This document shows positions 45,170 to 58,299 of a stretch of 64,000 bases of DNA, piece by piece. Location of the stretch: the NCBI RefSeq assembly GCF_042477335.2, contig NC_091262.1, positions 38,227,001-38,291,000 of the forward strand, in the 5' to 3' direction. This DNA is from Ovis canadensis (Eukaryota; Chordata; Mammalia; Artiodactyla; Bovidae). Under the pieces are notes generated by a model that ran no database searches, had not been told where the DNA came from, and saw only the letters and a program-made list of their open reading frames with translations. Positions within the stretch are counted from its first letter, which is position 1, and every line of letters starts with the position of its first letter. Position numbers and translations under genes: made by a program.

Positions 45170-45250
45170 AGTTGAGGTATTGTTAATTTACAATAATTTG
45201 TTTAATGTTTACAGCAAAGTGATTCAGTGATTCAGCCTCTCAGGTGCTTC
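45170..45250 (-). mobile_element. Bovine L1 3'-end remnant
   Basis: Antisense tttaagttgaggtattgtta and caaagtgattcagtgattca resemble the L1 3' end. Confidence 0.5.
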
Positions 45251-45689
45251 TCTGGACAAAATTCATTCCCTCTGGGAGGCCTGTGGGCCATGCCCTCAAC
45301 TCAGAACAGCTAAGAATCCTGAATACGCAAAGCAGCATGTGGTGGTGCTTGTGGGGGTTTTTAGACTGAATAAATTATTCTAACATGATACAAGTAATAA
45401 GCCCGGAGGTCAAGAGAGGATCTCCTAACCTATCTTCAAGCAGGAGGCTCTGCCCCCTGGAATGTGGGTGTGTGAAACAGCGCTTGGGAAGGAAAGAGGT
45501 GTGTCATGAATATTTTGCCTGCAGAGGACAAAGCGGTGTGTAGAGAGGATGCGCAGGCACGTCCCAGGACACTGAGCACACGGACCCAGTGACTGGACTC
45601 TCAGCCCTGCTCTTGGGGCATCGCACTGTCTCCACCGCTGACACAGGGGGAGCAGCTCATAGGTGTCCTGGAGAGTATGGTCACATGAT

Positions 45690-46035
45690 CTGGACCTGGC
45701 CAATCGGTGTGTTCTATCCCTCCTGGCCACCGTGATTGGCTAAGGACTGGTGCGGTGACCAATCGGGGCCCAGGGCCGGGCCTCTCGCTGGAATCAAGGG
45801 AAGAGGAGCTAGCCTTCTGCCAGAAGGGGTGGAGCTGGGTGAGGTCAGGCTCCAGCAGTGGGAGGGGCGTGAGGTCAGCCTGGGGCAGTTGGTGACCTTC
45901 CTGAGCCCATGAGGGCAGAGCTGCTGGCCTGAGAATAAGGGCGCTGCTGAGTCCAGGGCTTGAGAGCGCCGGTTCTTGCTGTGGTCCCGGAGCTCCACCT
46001 GAAACCGGAGGGAAGCGGTCTGCCTGTGAGTCCTC
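45690..46035 (+). promoter_or_regulatory. Possible promoter and untranslated first exon with clustered CCAAT boxes
   Basis: Three CCAAT motifs in 70 bp: ggccaatcgg (about 45698), inverted tgattggcta (about 45732) and gaccaatcgg (about 45757). GC-rich sequence follows, then a donor-like cctgtgagt at 46024. No TATA box or following exon was recognised. It could also be an LTR or chance. Confidence 0.35.
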
Positions 46036-46207
46036 TCCTGCTTGTCTGTCAGCTTGTTTGAACCACGCTGGGTTTTCTGTCCAGCTGGCTAAGTGGAGAC
46101 CCTGGAAATGCAGCTGTGTGGGTTTTGGCTGGCTTCAGGGAAGAAATGCCAGATGACACTTGGAGACGCCAGTTTAATCTGGATTCAGGTCATATCTCTT
46201 GAAAATG

Positions 46208-46400
46208 AAGTGAAAGTCCCTCATTCGTGTATGATTCTTGCGACCCCATAGGCTATACAGTTCATGGAATTCTCCAGGCCAGAATACTGGAGTGGGTAGC
46301 CTTTCCCTTCTCCAGGGGATCTGCCCAGTCCAGGGATTGAACCCAGGTCTCCTGCATTGCAGGCAGATTCTTTACCAGCTGAGCCACAAGAGAAGCCCAT
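46208..46400 (-). mobile_element. Bov-tA SINE
   Basis: Antisense Bov-tA ending gagccacaagagaagccc, with part of another behind it to 46528. Confidence 0.9.
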
Positions 46401-46528
46401 GAATACTGGAGTGGGTAGCCTGTCCCTTCTGCAGTGGATCAGGATCAGGATTCCCAACCCAGGAATCAGACCTGGGACTCCTGCATGGCAAGAGGATTCT
46501 TTACTAGCTGAGCTATCAGGGAGCCCAG
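46400..46528 (-). mobile_element. Bov-tA SINE fragment
   Basis: Starts internally at gaatactggagtgggtagcc and ends ctgagctatcagggagccc. Probably a partial duplication of the neighbouring SINE. Confidence 0.82.
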
Positions 46529-46529
46529 T

Positions 46530-48185
46530 ATCTCTTAAGGCCAGCTATTCATTGATATCTCTTAAGGCCAGCTATTAATTGTAGGATTACCCTAATTAGT
46601 CTTCACAAGATTAAGGTAGCAACTTGCTAAGGTAGCAATCGATGTCTTTTACCTAGAGGACAAAACTGGGGCTCAGAGAAGGGGGTAACAGGTAAGACAG
46701 CTACAGCAAGGAAGTGTGTACCTAGACAAAATCCCCAGGTCCTGCTGTTAGAACCCAGGGAGACCATATGGTGTGGCTCGTCCATGTGACAGGGGCTAAG
46801 GCACCCAGCCCACACTGGATCCTGTGGGGACCTGACTTGGTAACTGCCATCTGGAAGCTCCGAGACTCACAAAAGCAATTTGCACTGAAGAGAGGAAGGA
46901 CACCTCCCTTCATCCGCCCCACCACACCCTCGGGCACTCCCATACCCTGCCCCCTTTCTCTTGCTTTGTGAGGGAATAAGAGTCACACTCATGTGACCAC
47001 ATTGGCTGTCCACTGTTCACGAGCTACCAAGTGGCTGCTACAGGAGAGGCCATGAGCCTTTGCCTCTGAGTACCTCTCTTTCCTTAGCACCGTGGGAGCC
47101 CTCCTCCACACCTGCACACCAGAGGCCTTTTCTGAGACATGTAGGGACCCTCCCTCACTTTGCAACAGGTTGCATCCATCACTGTACTTTCAATGCCTCC
47201 CTTGAAACTCAGCTCATGAGCTCCTTTGTCTGCATCGCGGCCCACCTGACTACCATGGGAGGGACAGAGCTGACAATGAATCCAAAGCTCGGATCTCACA
47301 GCCGGGAATCTGTGTATAAAGGACCTGATTATTCACGCTGTAGAGGCTGTAGTAGGTTGCAGGGATCTGTAACCAGGGCTTGGGCCAAAGTGACTCCACA
47401 GCTGTTTTAATGCCTGGGGAGGGTTCTGGCTATAGTGTGGGTGGGGTAAGTCTCCAGAGGTTCTGAAGGCCCCCTGTGTGCAGGTTCATGGTGCAGAGAG
47501 AAGAGAAGGTGGAGTCCGTCCCTGGAGGTGGTCACAGCTCATGGACGAGCCAGACAGGCAGGCAGGGCTCAATAGCACCTGAGCTGCCTTCATGAGTGAA
47601 TGGTGTGGGGGCAGAGGAAGAGAATCAGGTCTGCTCCCTTATGTGGTGCCCAGGGCAGGTTGTCACCAGAGTAAACACTTACTATGGTGATGACCATCAC
47701 TACTGTCTGCGAAGGGTTTACAATGGGGTGCGTTTACATCTGAGCAGTCAGGCCGTCTCTAAACCACACTGGCCATGGGCATTGCCTCTCCTTAGAACGT
47801 GATGTGTTTCGTCTCTTCCTTACTGAACATTCATTGCCAAGAGGGTTTTGGGGCCACAGGCATGTTGGGTTTTTCTCTAGCTTTGTCTCATGAGGGATGA
47901 GTTTCTGGTTGTTGGTGTGGTTTGTTTTTCCAGCTCCCTTTCTTGGCTTATTTTGTGAATTTGTTTCTGCCAGAGGAAGGCCTTAGGATCTGGCTTCTGG
48001 CTCAGATGTGACACTTACCACAGCAATGCCGACCTGGAGATCATGACCACGTTTGCCAAACGGGCTTTGTTTTGCAGAAGACATCTCGAAAGTACCTACA
48101 CTGTCCTTTCAGATACCCAAAGGCTATTTGAAATGAAATAAAAAACAGGAATTCTCAAGTTGACTCTTACAATATGTGGGAAATC
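46530..48185. other. Unassigned spacer
   Basis: A direct repeat (tatctcttaaggccagctat) occurs twice near 46530-46570. No gene recognised. The 116-codon frame at 47060-47410 has no known domain. Confidence 0.5.
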
Positions 48186-48308
48186 AGAAAAATCCCCTGG
48201 AGAAGGAAACACTACCCACTCCAGTATTCTGGCCTAGACAATTCCTTGGAGTGTATAGTCCATGGGGTCGCAAAGAATCAGACAAAATCGGATGACTGAA
48301 CAACAACA
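48185..48308 (+). mobile_element. Bov-A SINE fragment
   Basis: Sense BovA body from cccctggagaaggaaacact to a gactgaacaacaaca end. Confidence 0.85.
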
Positions 48309-48365
48309 GTAATGAAGTCTCACCATTTGTCAAACAGAGAAACCAACAGTATTTGCTCGACTGTG

Positions 48366-48580
48366 CATGTTCAGATGCTCATTCGTGTCCAACTCTTTGC
48401 AGCCCTGTGGCCTGTAGCTCCCAAGATCCTCTATCCGTGGAATTTTTCAGGCAAGAATACGGAAATCAATTGCCATTTCCTCCTCCAGGGGATCTTCCCT
48501 ACCAGGGATTGAACCCAGGTCTCCTGCATTTCAAAATCTACACTGGCTGATGGGTTCTTTTCTGCTGAACTGTCTGGGAA
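48366..48580 (-). mobile_element. Bov-tA SINE
   Basis: Antisense, diverged, with ggatcttccctaccagggat. Confidence 0.8.
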
Positions 48581-48584
48581 ACAA

Positions 48585-49738
48585 CTCATTACATCACTGG
48601 GTTATTCTAAAGTCTGGCCCTCGGGAAGTTCTCACTGGTGATGTGAATATTCAGTCATATATCATTATTGCTCACATGATAATGGAATGGCCATGCTCAT
48701 AAAGGAGAAAGAAGAGCCTTTCCAATTCCAGTTAAATCCTTCACCACACAAATCTTCTTCAAAACTTCTGAATTTGAAATAAACATCAAGCATAGACATT
48801 GGTTATGGCCACCAGGAAAGATCAAGTTGTACTAATGACGAGTGACGAGGCTTCTTCCAGTTCCAACATGCATACATTGTTTCCCCGGCATCACCCAGCA
48901 CTTCTGTGACAGCAGCTGGGGGTCCTGCAACTTAACTCATGTGGACCCTGCCTATCTGGGGGTAGTTCCAGACCCCACAGGTTAAAGGCCCAGCCCTACA
49001 AGACTCTCCCCCGACTCCAGCCATCATTTCAAGCCCAGATTGTCACCTGCACTCTGAGCCACTGGCTACCCGTTCAGAGGTTCTAATGACTTTGGGTTCT
49101 ATTAATTTTTTGAGTGGTCACGGAACGCAGAGAAACATGTTGCCTAGTAGATCACAGCCTTATTGTAAAAGGTAATAAACTCAGGAACAGCAGATGGAGG
49201 GGGATACATAGGACAGGGTGTGTGGGGGGGAGGCACAGAACTTCACGCTCTCCGAGCCTCACTTTCCCCAAATCTGCATGTGTTCCTCAACCCAGAAGCT
49301 GTCCAGACCCTGTTTGGGGATTTTTATGGAGGAGTCATCACACAAGCACAACTGATTAAATCAGTGGCTGTTGGTGATTGCTTCAACCAGAAGCCCTTCT
49401 GGCTTTCCCAAACATGGTCAGGGGAGGAGGGGGTCAGGGGAGGGACTGGAAATTCAAATCCTCTAACCATGTGCTTAGTTACCCTGGCAAGCAGCGCCCC
49501 CCTTTGGAAAGGAGGCACTCTCCGAAAAGTCACCTCATTCACCTAACAAGAGACACCTTGACTGCTCTCCCCACTTCGGTAATTCCCAGAGTTTTAGGAG
49601 CTCTGTGCCAGGACCCGGGGCAAAGACCAAAAATGTATTTCTTATTATTAAAACAAATCACAAGGTCACAATGACCCCAAATATCAGTGATAATTTGGTT
49701 CTATAGCCTTAAAATTTTTCAGCAGTTGATTGGACCTT
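48585..49738. other. Unassigned spacer, partly an old repeat
   Basis: The stretch 49140-49670 has the feel of an ancient mammalian interspersed repeat (ttgattgcttc and tatttcttattatt segments). I cannot name the family safely. No gene seen. Confidence 0.4.
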
Positions 49739-49739
49739 T

Positions 49740-49866
49740 TTTTAAAAAATGTTGGGGCCACACCTCGAGGCATGCAGTGATCTTAGTTCCCCAATCAGGG
49801 ATTGAACCCACACTCCCTGCATTGGAAGGCAGAATGTTAAACGGTGGACCACCAGGGAAGTCTCTG
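49740..49866 (-). mobile_element. tRNA-Glu-type SINE (CHR-like)
   Basis: Antisense, with ccccaatcagggattgaacc and ggaccaccagggaagtc. Confidence 0.85.
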
Positions 49867-50502
49867 ATTGGGCCCTTTTTAGGTGAAACTGTTATTGGCA
49901 TAAACTAAACGGTTCAAGATTTCAAAAAGCTGGAGCTGAGCATGAACCATCTTCCTGTGGTGTCTTCAGATCGTTACCAACTTTTCCATGGCCCCTGCAA
50001 CCCCGAGCTTTCCCCTGAGATGAGTCAGGCCCCAGGAAGCCTGTTGCCTGCCCCTGCTCGAGACGAGAGTCTATTCAGGGGCCACTGGGCACAGGCAGCG
50101 TGTGGGGTGTGTGCGGGTCCACACCAGCCTGAGTAGTGGAGAGATGTCAGGGAAGACTCATTCCTGGGGATGCTCTGATTACAAGAAGTGAGAAGGTTTG
50201 GGGAACAAGATAGTCTCGGAGAGAGCCCAGCCACACTACCTTGCCCACTGTGAAACAAAATTGGGGCTTCTGCGTGCTTCCCCAGGGAGAAAGAAATCCA
50301 TGGACTCCATTGGATACTCAAGCAATGACCCCCAAAAGATGAAGAGTCTTAAAGTGGGATTTCTCAGCCTTGGGGTTGTTGGCATTTACTATCTTGCAGC
50401 ATTCATAAATGCCACTGAAAATGTCCCCAGATGCCACCAGTGTCCCCCGGGCCCAAACATGAGGGCCAGCTGGACAGGCTGGACCAGGAGCAAGGATGAA
50501 GG

Positions 50503-50694
50503 AAATGAAAGTTGCTCAGTCATGTCTAACTCTTGGCGACCCCATGGGCTATACAGTCGATGGAATTCTCCAGGCCAGAATACTGGAGTGGGTAGCCTTT
50601 CCCTTCACCAGGGATCTCCCAATGGCGACCGAACCCAGGTGTCCTGCATTGCAGGCAGATTCTTTACCCGCTGAGCTCCAAGGGAGGCCCAAGG
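50503..50694 (-). mobile_element. Bov-tA SINE
   Basis: Antisense, from gttgctcagtcatgtctaac to gctgagctccaagggaggcc. Confidence 0.9.
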
Positions 50695-51059
50695 GAAGCC
50701 CAGGAGCAGGGGTGGGGGGATGCAAAAGGACAGTGAAGCAAGAGCAATGGGGGCAGATAAGCAAGTCTGCCCTCCTGAAATGTCTGCTGGCCTGGTCGTC
50801 TGCAGTTATGAGTGGGCAGGGTGTGGAGGGCACAGGGGCTCAGAGGTGTGTGACCCCCTTTGCTCCCCCTGGGCCAGCAGGTGTGTGAGGCTTAGCCGCT
50901 CCGAGGCAACATGGGCTTTGAGCCCCACACAGACGGGGCCCCTGTGTGCAGCGTGAGCCTTTCTCCCGAGTCAGGAGGTTTGTTGTTGAGAAGACATCCC
51001 GTGATGACCGGGGGAAGACTGGCCTGGCTGAGGTAGCGGTCGATTGGTGGATCTTAGGG

Positions 51060-51520
51060 ACCCAGAACATTGAGTGTCCCAGGTGGGGCTTCTGATACCG
51101 ACGACCACAAACTGGGGTGGCGGGGAGGCTTAAAACAATACTAATCAATTCTCTCCCAGTTCTGGTTGCCAGAAGTCTAAAGTCAAGGGTCAGCAGGACC
51201 CGGCCCCCCGACCTGGGCTCTGGAGGAGCATCACTCCCACCTCTTCCCATTTCTGGGGCTCCAGGTGTTGCTGGGTTTGTGGCCACATCCCCCCAGCCTC
51301 CGCTTCCTCCTCACATGGCCTCCTCCTCTCTGTGTGTCTCTCCTCTTCTTATAAAGACACCCATCATTCTGCATAAGGCCCACCTAATCCACTGTAACCT
51401 TATCTAACTTGATTTCATCTGCAATGACCCCATTTCCGAATAAAGGCCCCCTGGCAAATATGGGGAGTTGGGATGTGGGTGTCTCTTTTGGAGGGCACCA
51501 TTCACCCTGCCACAAAGCTG
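51060..51520 (-). repeat. MLT1-type LTR (ERVL-MaLR)
   Basis: The + strand shows the reverse complement of the MLT1 consensus as I remember it: accacaaactggggtggc, tctcccagttctggttgcca, cacatggcctcctcctct, cttcttataaagacaccc, ctgcaatgaccccatttcc. It is a solitary LTR with no internal coding sequence nearby. Confidence 0.72.
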
Positions 51521-51524
51521 AGCC

Positions 51525-53500
51525 TTTACACACGAGCAGTTATCCCTGGTGTGGGGGGAGCTCACGCAGGACCCCTTGAGTACAGCCATGGGTGGGGGAG
51601 GCATGGCATGTGGTTGGAGAGCTGAGCAGGGCAAGTGATCTGGTGGGGACCAAGCCTTGGCCTGGCTGCCTCGGTGCAGGGTCCCGGGCTGTGCACGGAA
51701 GCCCCTGAGGTCGTCAAGATGCAGGTTCTGACTTTTAGCAGGTCTAGGAGTGCCCCACAGTGCACTTCTCACCTGCTCCCAGGGTGTATAAACTGCTGAC
51801 CCTGGTCCATGCTTAGAGGTGCGAGGAGTATGCAGGTCTGTTTCCCAGGAACTGTCAGAAACTTCCCCAAGGAAGGCCCCCCCGCCCTCCAGTGTCTACG
51901 CAAGTCCCCAATCCCCTGTCCAGTGCCCCAGATGTACCCCAGACAGAAACCCATACACAACACTGGGTGGCTGGGTCAGGAACCCAGTGGAGGGAAAAGT
52001 GGTGGGTCTGGAAGAAACGTGCTCATAACTTTGCGTATAGGATGGATGGAGGCTGAGCCTGGCCAACTGGCTGTGACCACAGGGGACCCACTTGCCCCCC
52101 GACCCTCCGCCAGGCACCGTGGGCCCAGAGGACCTCAGCTTAAAAATTGCTTCCCCAGCCACCAACGAGAGGGGCCCTCATTGTCAAATCAGGATCTGAC
52201 CCCTTAATCCAGAGATGACCCCCGAAGTCAGTTTCACACATGAGGGTCCAGGAGGGGTGTCATGTCAGAGACCCCTGGGACAGCAGACAGGATAGAAATG
52301 GTAGGAAAAGGTCCTGGAGGCAGGTGGCCCAGGCCTGCCTTCTGCAGGAGCGCCTCTTCCACCCATTCCCCACTGCTCTGTCCCTCCGATGGCTGTGGGG
52401 TTAGCGGCCAGGGTTCCCAGGAAATGGACAAGAGCAGCTTGTGGGCCAACATGTTTCCTTGTAACTGAAACCCATCAGCATTTTTCAAGGGCAAAGTCAA
52501 AGCCAGGGCATTATGTATGTCCACTGGTAATTGCTGAAAAGGCCACACAGGAAAATCCCCACTATGTACTGGGGGTGACCGAGGCCCACACCTCCCTGAT
52601 GTTGAACTTGACTCTGGATTTGGCCAATTGTTAAGGCCACAGACATGTGAACCCTACAAGGTCAGTCTGCTTTCAAGCTGCGGTTCTGGGCTCGCCACCG
52701 CACCCCACGGCTGGCAGGCTGTCGTTTCTCCTCGTTCTTTGCCGGAGCTGGTGTGGGCCGTGGCGGTATCTGTTTCCCGTCTTCGTGGATAATGCTTTTT
52801 GAAAAGCAAGCGAGCAACTGCCTACTGGAGGATGGGAGCCACCTCCACACCAGACTCTAGGATGGCTGGTCAGGCGGTAAGGGTACCTGAGCTCCCAGAG
52901 GGGCTCAGACCCCACACAGCCCGTGTGGCCATGTGTGCAGGTCCAGACCCAGCCTGGCCACTTCCTGGAGGCTGAGCAGCCTCAGGCAAGTGGCTTCCCT
53001 ATTCGGGACCTTGGATTTTCCACCTTAGAATGGAGGGGCTTTCACCTGCTGGGGGGTGGGCAGGGTGGCCATGGACATGGGACAGGGGAGAGGGGCATGT
53101 TTCTTACAATTTCCAGCTAAGGCTTTGTGGGCATGAGCTGGTGTCTGAGACAGTTTCCAGACTTGGCTAAGTGTGGTGATGAGCATGGAGTTGGGGGGTG
53201 GGGGTCCCTCCTCATAGCCTGGACATTGGGGTGGGGGTTCTCGACTTAGAGGCACCTCAGGTCTAATTTCAACAACTCCATATGTAAGGATAATGCAGCA
53301 ACAGATGTTCTCAGGGACTTGTCAGCCTGGATGCAAAGCCCCATCCCCACCCCACCTTCTGTGGGCATCCTGACCTGGCTTGTGGTACAAGGGACAGATC
53401 CCTTTACCAAAGGAAGGAACTGAGGCTCTGAGAGGTGGGACAAGGAGATCAAGGCCACTGGGCCCGACAGGGGCAGTTGAACGTGGGTGCTGGGTTCTCA
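51525..53500. other. Unassigned GC-rich spacer
   Basis: Frames of 122 codons (minus, 51404-51772) and 132 codons (+, 51809-52207) overlap on opposite strands and show no domain. Treated as chance. Confidence 0.5.
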
Positions 53501-53504
53501 TGTC

Positions 53505-53937
53505 AGACTCTTTTCCCTGAACCGTGAGAACTGGACTGTCGGGAGGGCTGAGTGCCAAAGAATTGATGCTTTTGAACTGTGGAGTGGGAGAAGACTCTTA
53601 AGAGTCCCTTGGACTGCAAGGACATCAAACCAGTCAATCCTAAAGGAAATCAACCCTGAATATTCATTGGGAGGACTGATGCTGAAGCTGAAGTTCCAAT
53701 ACTTTGGCCAACCCGTGTGAAGAGCTGACTCATTGGAAAAGACCCTGATGCTGGGAAAGATTGAGGGCAGGAGGAAAAGGGGGCATCAGAGGATGAGATG
53801 GTTTGATGGCATCACGGAGTCAATAGACATGAGTTTGAGTAAGCTCTGGGAGGTGGTGAAGGACAGGGAAGCCTGGTGTGTTGCAGTCCATGGGGTCTGA
53901 AAAAGTCGGACGTGACTTAGTGACTGAACAACAAAAT
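53505..53937 (+). mobile_element. BovB 3' fragment
   Basis: Encodes ENWTVGRAECQRIDAFELWS then the tail, ending cttagtgactgaacaacaaa. Confidence 0.92.
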
Positions 53938-53939
53938 GT

Positions 53940-56900
53940 GGTCTTCAGCCTCCATCTCACTCCTACTCCCAGGCTTAGTGCCTATGACATGAGCCTCCTC
54001 TACAGTAAGGTGTCAGGGGCCATTGTCTAGTCCCGAAGCTATTCATGTCTCTATTCATAATTCCACCATTACACATTCATTTCTTTGGCTGTAAAGTTTT
54101 TATGTCTCTTGAGTCTTAAGTGCTGAGGCTTTTCTACACCCCACCTGGCTCCCTTTGGGCCTCTCTTGGTTTTGTGGAAGCGTACTTGTTCTAAACTGGA
54201 GAAGGAAATGGCAAAGTTATCAAGTGAATTCTGGACATGTTTGAAGAGTCTTGTCTTTAAAGTTCCCCAGGGACGGCTCTTCCCTGGTGCCACGTAGTCG
54301 GGCTGAAATCTGTGTCCCTCTGGTTGCGGTTTTGAAGTCCTCCCATGTCTCTAGGCCGGTTGTGTGCCAGAGTCAGCTCTCTCTGGCTCATCGGGAATTC
54401 TGCCAGCCGGGTGTTAACCCTTTGGTACATGAAACAGGCCATGGCGGGAGTATTTACACCACGGAAATTGGCAAATGATGCAGCTACAGATCAGGGTTTC
54501 TTCCTGGAGAGCAGGGGGTTGGGCAGGGGGCTGCATACACTATCAGCATGCCCCTGCTGTGTGGCCACGTGTCTCCTTTTCCTGAAGAGGCCAAGTGTCT
54601 TCAAACGCATGTGTTGTATTTTCACTTCTCGTTATGACACTGTTTTATTTCTGCTCGTTCTGTTTGGTTCTTTTCCAAGTTGGCTGTGTCATTTTCTTTA
54701 ATGGTTTCCTGTCCTTTGCAGGACCTTTCTATCTTGAGGTTCATTTCTCTAAATGAGATGAGCTTAGCTGATTTATTAGATTTATTATCCATCAAATCCT
54801 CTCAGAATCCCAAAGCTGAGGGGGTCACTTCTGCTGGTTCTCCTCCAGGTGTCTTTCATCCTGGTGTGCCTGGCACTCTTCCATAACGGCCACACTCTTC
54901 CATAACCCGCAGGGCAGTTCCCAAGCCTGGGAAGAAGGTGTCCTTATCCAGAAAGACTTGGCACTTGCATTCTCCACTCATCTGAGGGTGTTATGGATAG
55001 GGTCACCTTGAACCAAGGTCACAGGCTGAGATGCCTGGACCCACTGGGGTCCTCACCTGCTCCTTCTCCTGCTTGGCACCAGAACCACCTTCCTTGTCAT
55101 TCCCGAGGCTGGAGGAGGGAGGTCCTCTCTGGGTCACCTGAAAGTGTCATCTCCTGGGAGTCCAGCTCCATGGGGAGAGAGGGGTCTTCTGTTGGACTCC
55201 TCCTCTTGGGCAGTTGCTCCTCTGGGTCTTCTCAGGTCTTCAGCAATTTTAAGGCGTGACACTTTTTAATTGTTTTTATTTTCCATAAGAGGGTGGATCT
55301 GAGTAACCTGTCCACCAATCATCAAAGCAGAACTGTGAATGAATACATGTCTTTTATTCCTTCAAGAAGCCAGGCCTTAGAAGCCAGACCCTATGCCCAA
55401 GCTGAGGGGTAAATCTGCCCCAGCCGGTCCTGCAGCCCCAGCTCCCTGAGAGACTGCGTTCTGGGTCCTGGCTCACTGGAGACAGTCAAGGGTACCATGT
55501 CCAGGATGTGGAGAAAGCACGCTTATGCCAGCACCCCATGTGACTGCTCCTCCTGGGCGGTGCAGACGTGGTCAGCAGGAACCACAGAGCAGAAATGCCT
55601 CCCTTCAGACCCTTTCCCAGGGACTTGGGACTTTGCTGTCTGCTTCGGGAGCCGTCCAGGTGGAGGGCAGGCGTGAGCAAGTCAGGATCAGCCCCCAGGG
55701 CAGTCCCAGCCTGCCCCCTCGTCCACGAGTATTAAAATGAACCCGAGGATGCTGCCAGAGGTTGGGGAAGGACCTCAGGAGCATCCTCGGCCAGCACACA
55801 GTAGGAACTCAGCAGGACTGTCCCCCCGGCCCCATGGATCACTCAGCAAATATCCTCAACCAAGGCTCCCGTGAGATGACACATTCAGGTGACCCAGAAA
55901 GGGCCCCTGTCTTCCAACTCCTGGAACTGGAAGGAGGGTGGTCCTGCCCTGATCAGAAGGAGGGGATGAGGCCCACCCCATGCCAGACGCTCTCCCTCCT
56001 AGTGAGCATGTCTGTCACCTAAGCAGACAGACTCAGCCTGGAACCAGCCTTTCAGCTCACACCCATGCGGGACCCCGGTGCCAACAGGAAGAGCAGGCAG
56101 GACCCAGGGCTGCCAAGAATGCACCCGGTCATTAGGGACAGACCAGCCATCACGTGCCTTGAACACATTCGAGAATACGACCTCTCCCACAGAGCAGCCC
56201 TGGCATCAGAGTCCCTCCGAGTGGTGGTATTATCCTTAGAGCTGAGGAAGCTGAGGGCACAGCAGGGAGGTTGACCAGACCCCTGTGGTGGTCAGAAGTC
56301 CGACCCAGGCTTCCCACCGGGGCTCTGCGGCTTCCTGGCCCGGCGGTGCTTGGAACCCGTCCTGTGTGTCCCTGCCATGTACACACGCTCCCCACAGCTC
56401 CTGTTGGACCATGAGCCAGTTGGGGTGCACACACAAGATGGCGTGGAGGCGTGCCCACCACCCTCAGGCCTGAGACGTGGCACCCCTAATTCCCTGATGG
56501 CAGTGACGGGGCCCTCTGGGGTGGGCGGCAGCTGTGGGGTCAGGGTGGGTTGGGGAGGTGTGCTGCCCGGGAGCCCTCTGTGGGGAGCTAAGGACCCCAG
56601 GCTTGGCCTCATTGAGGCCAACCTTCAAACAACCTAGGAGGCTGCCCTTCAGCAGAGATGGGTGACTGTGACGTCCAACACGCCAGCTCAGGCAGCCGTG
56701 GGGACGAAGAGGGGCCCTTGGCATCCTCGACCACCAGGAATCCCCCACGGGGACGTTTTTGCTTGTTCTGTGATTCCCTTCTTCCTTCTAAAAGGAAAGT
56801 GCCGGGAACAACTGTGGTGAGGTCGCTGTTCCTGTGAGTTGAGCCGGGAGTGGAGGTTTAAACCAGTCCAGTCTGTGCTGGGCGAGCCCCCCCCTCCCTG

Positions 56901-57165
56901 TCCCCCACCTTGGACGGCACAGTCCTGGTCACTCTTCTGGGCCTTCTTGGCTCTTTAGGAACTTTAAGGTATGACATTTGTTATTTTAACATTCCCCAAA
57001 TATTATCATTTCTGTGTGTAATCAACCTGATAAAACCTAATGAAATATTTTACGTTCGTTTTCTCATGCTAAGTCTTTAAAATCCAGTGTGTGTTTCAGG
57101 CTTGCAGCACATCTCATTGTAGAGCCAGCCGCATTTCAGGTACTTTGTGGCTGAAGGTGACGACA
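53940..57165. other. Unassigned spacer
   Basis: Moderately GC-rich, few recognisable repeats. Many short overlapping frames, none convincing. No splice-supported exon was recognised. Confidence 0.5.
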
Positions 57166-57169
57166 TCCC

Positions 57170-58255
57170 AGGGAGCCCAGTTCCCCGAGAGATGTGTCTT
57201 TAACGTCTCCCACTGCAATTATGAACTTGGCTGTGACTGCTTTTCTATTTCTGTCAGTTTGTATGTATTGATGTTTTGAGGTTATGTTATTAGGGACATT
57301 CAGATTTAGAATCCTCATCGTGGTGGCAGACTGAACTTGTGTGAGCATGAGATGCTCCTCTTTATCGCTAGTGATGCTTCTTACCTTAGACTCTTCTCTG
57401 ACAGTGATGTTGCCGCGTCAGGTTTCTGTCCTTGTTCGCCTGGGCATCTTTTACTCTCACCTGTCTGTGGTCTTCCATCTTAACATGTGCCTCTGGGAAC
57501 AGTGTGTGGCTCTAATCTTAATCAGGGTGACGCTTTTATCTTTTAATGAGGACATTTGCTCTGTTGATAACTTTGATGTTTCCGTCTGTAGATACCGTGT
57601 TGCTGTGTGTTTTCTGTTTGTCCCACCTGTTCCGTGTTCTTTTCTCTTGCCTTCTTTTAGAAGGATGAGGTGTTTCTCTAGTTCTGTGCTCCTCTGCCAG
57701 GTTGGTGGCTGCACATTAGCAGACACAGCCTGTGTTTTACATTGAAGTCTAACTTAGTACTTTTACTGCCTCCCTGACACGACTGTTTCCTGCTTGTCAC
57801 TGTTATCCTTTAAAATTTTAGATATATTTTTGGCGTTATCATCACTGTAGCATTAATATTTACCCTGACAGTTGCTTCATTGTTGGTCTTTATTTGTTTT
57901 TTATATTTCAGTCAGAGACGACTTTTCTTTCTCCCAAAGCACTGCCTTAATATTTTTTTAGTTCATGTCTGTGGGTGATGAATTGTCTCATTTCCATTTG
58001 CCCTACAAGTCTTTATTTTGCTTTCACTTTTGGAGAATGTTTTTGTTGGGTATCGAATTCCAGGTTGGTGGTTATTTGTTTTTCAGCATTTTACAGATGC
58101 CAGTGCATTATCTTCTGACTTCCTTTTTCTTGAAAAGTCAGCTCTCAGTGTTGCTGTTCCATTAAAAGCCACACCTTTTTTCCTCTGAGAGCTTGATCAT
58201 TTTCTTCTTGCCTTAGGTACCTGCAGAGCTGCTGAAACCAATGTGTGGTTTTCAT
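57170..58255 (-). mobile_element. L1-like fragment
   Basis: The + strand shows antisense L1 ORF2 3' style text (gtctcccactgcaattatga, ttttgttgggtatcgaattc, cagtgcattatcttctgact). Old and diverged, it borders the second duplication unit. Confidence 0.6.
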
Positions 58256-58299
58256 CTTTGAGTCAATGCTCTGATTCTTGAACCAACTCTTGCCACTGT

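Noticed and set aside
51404-52207. Frames of 122 and 132 codons on opposite strands
   Set aside because: Overlapping LTR-flanking GC-rich sequence, no domain, no splice support.
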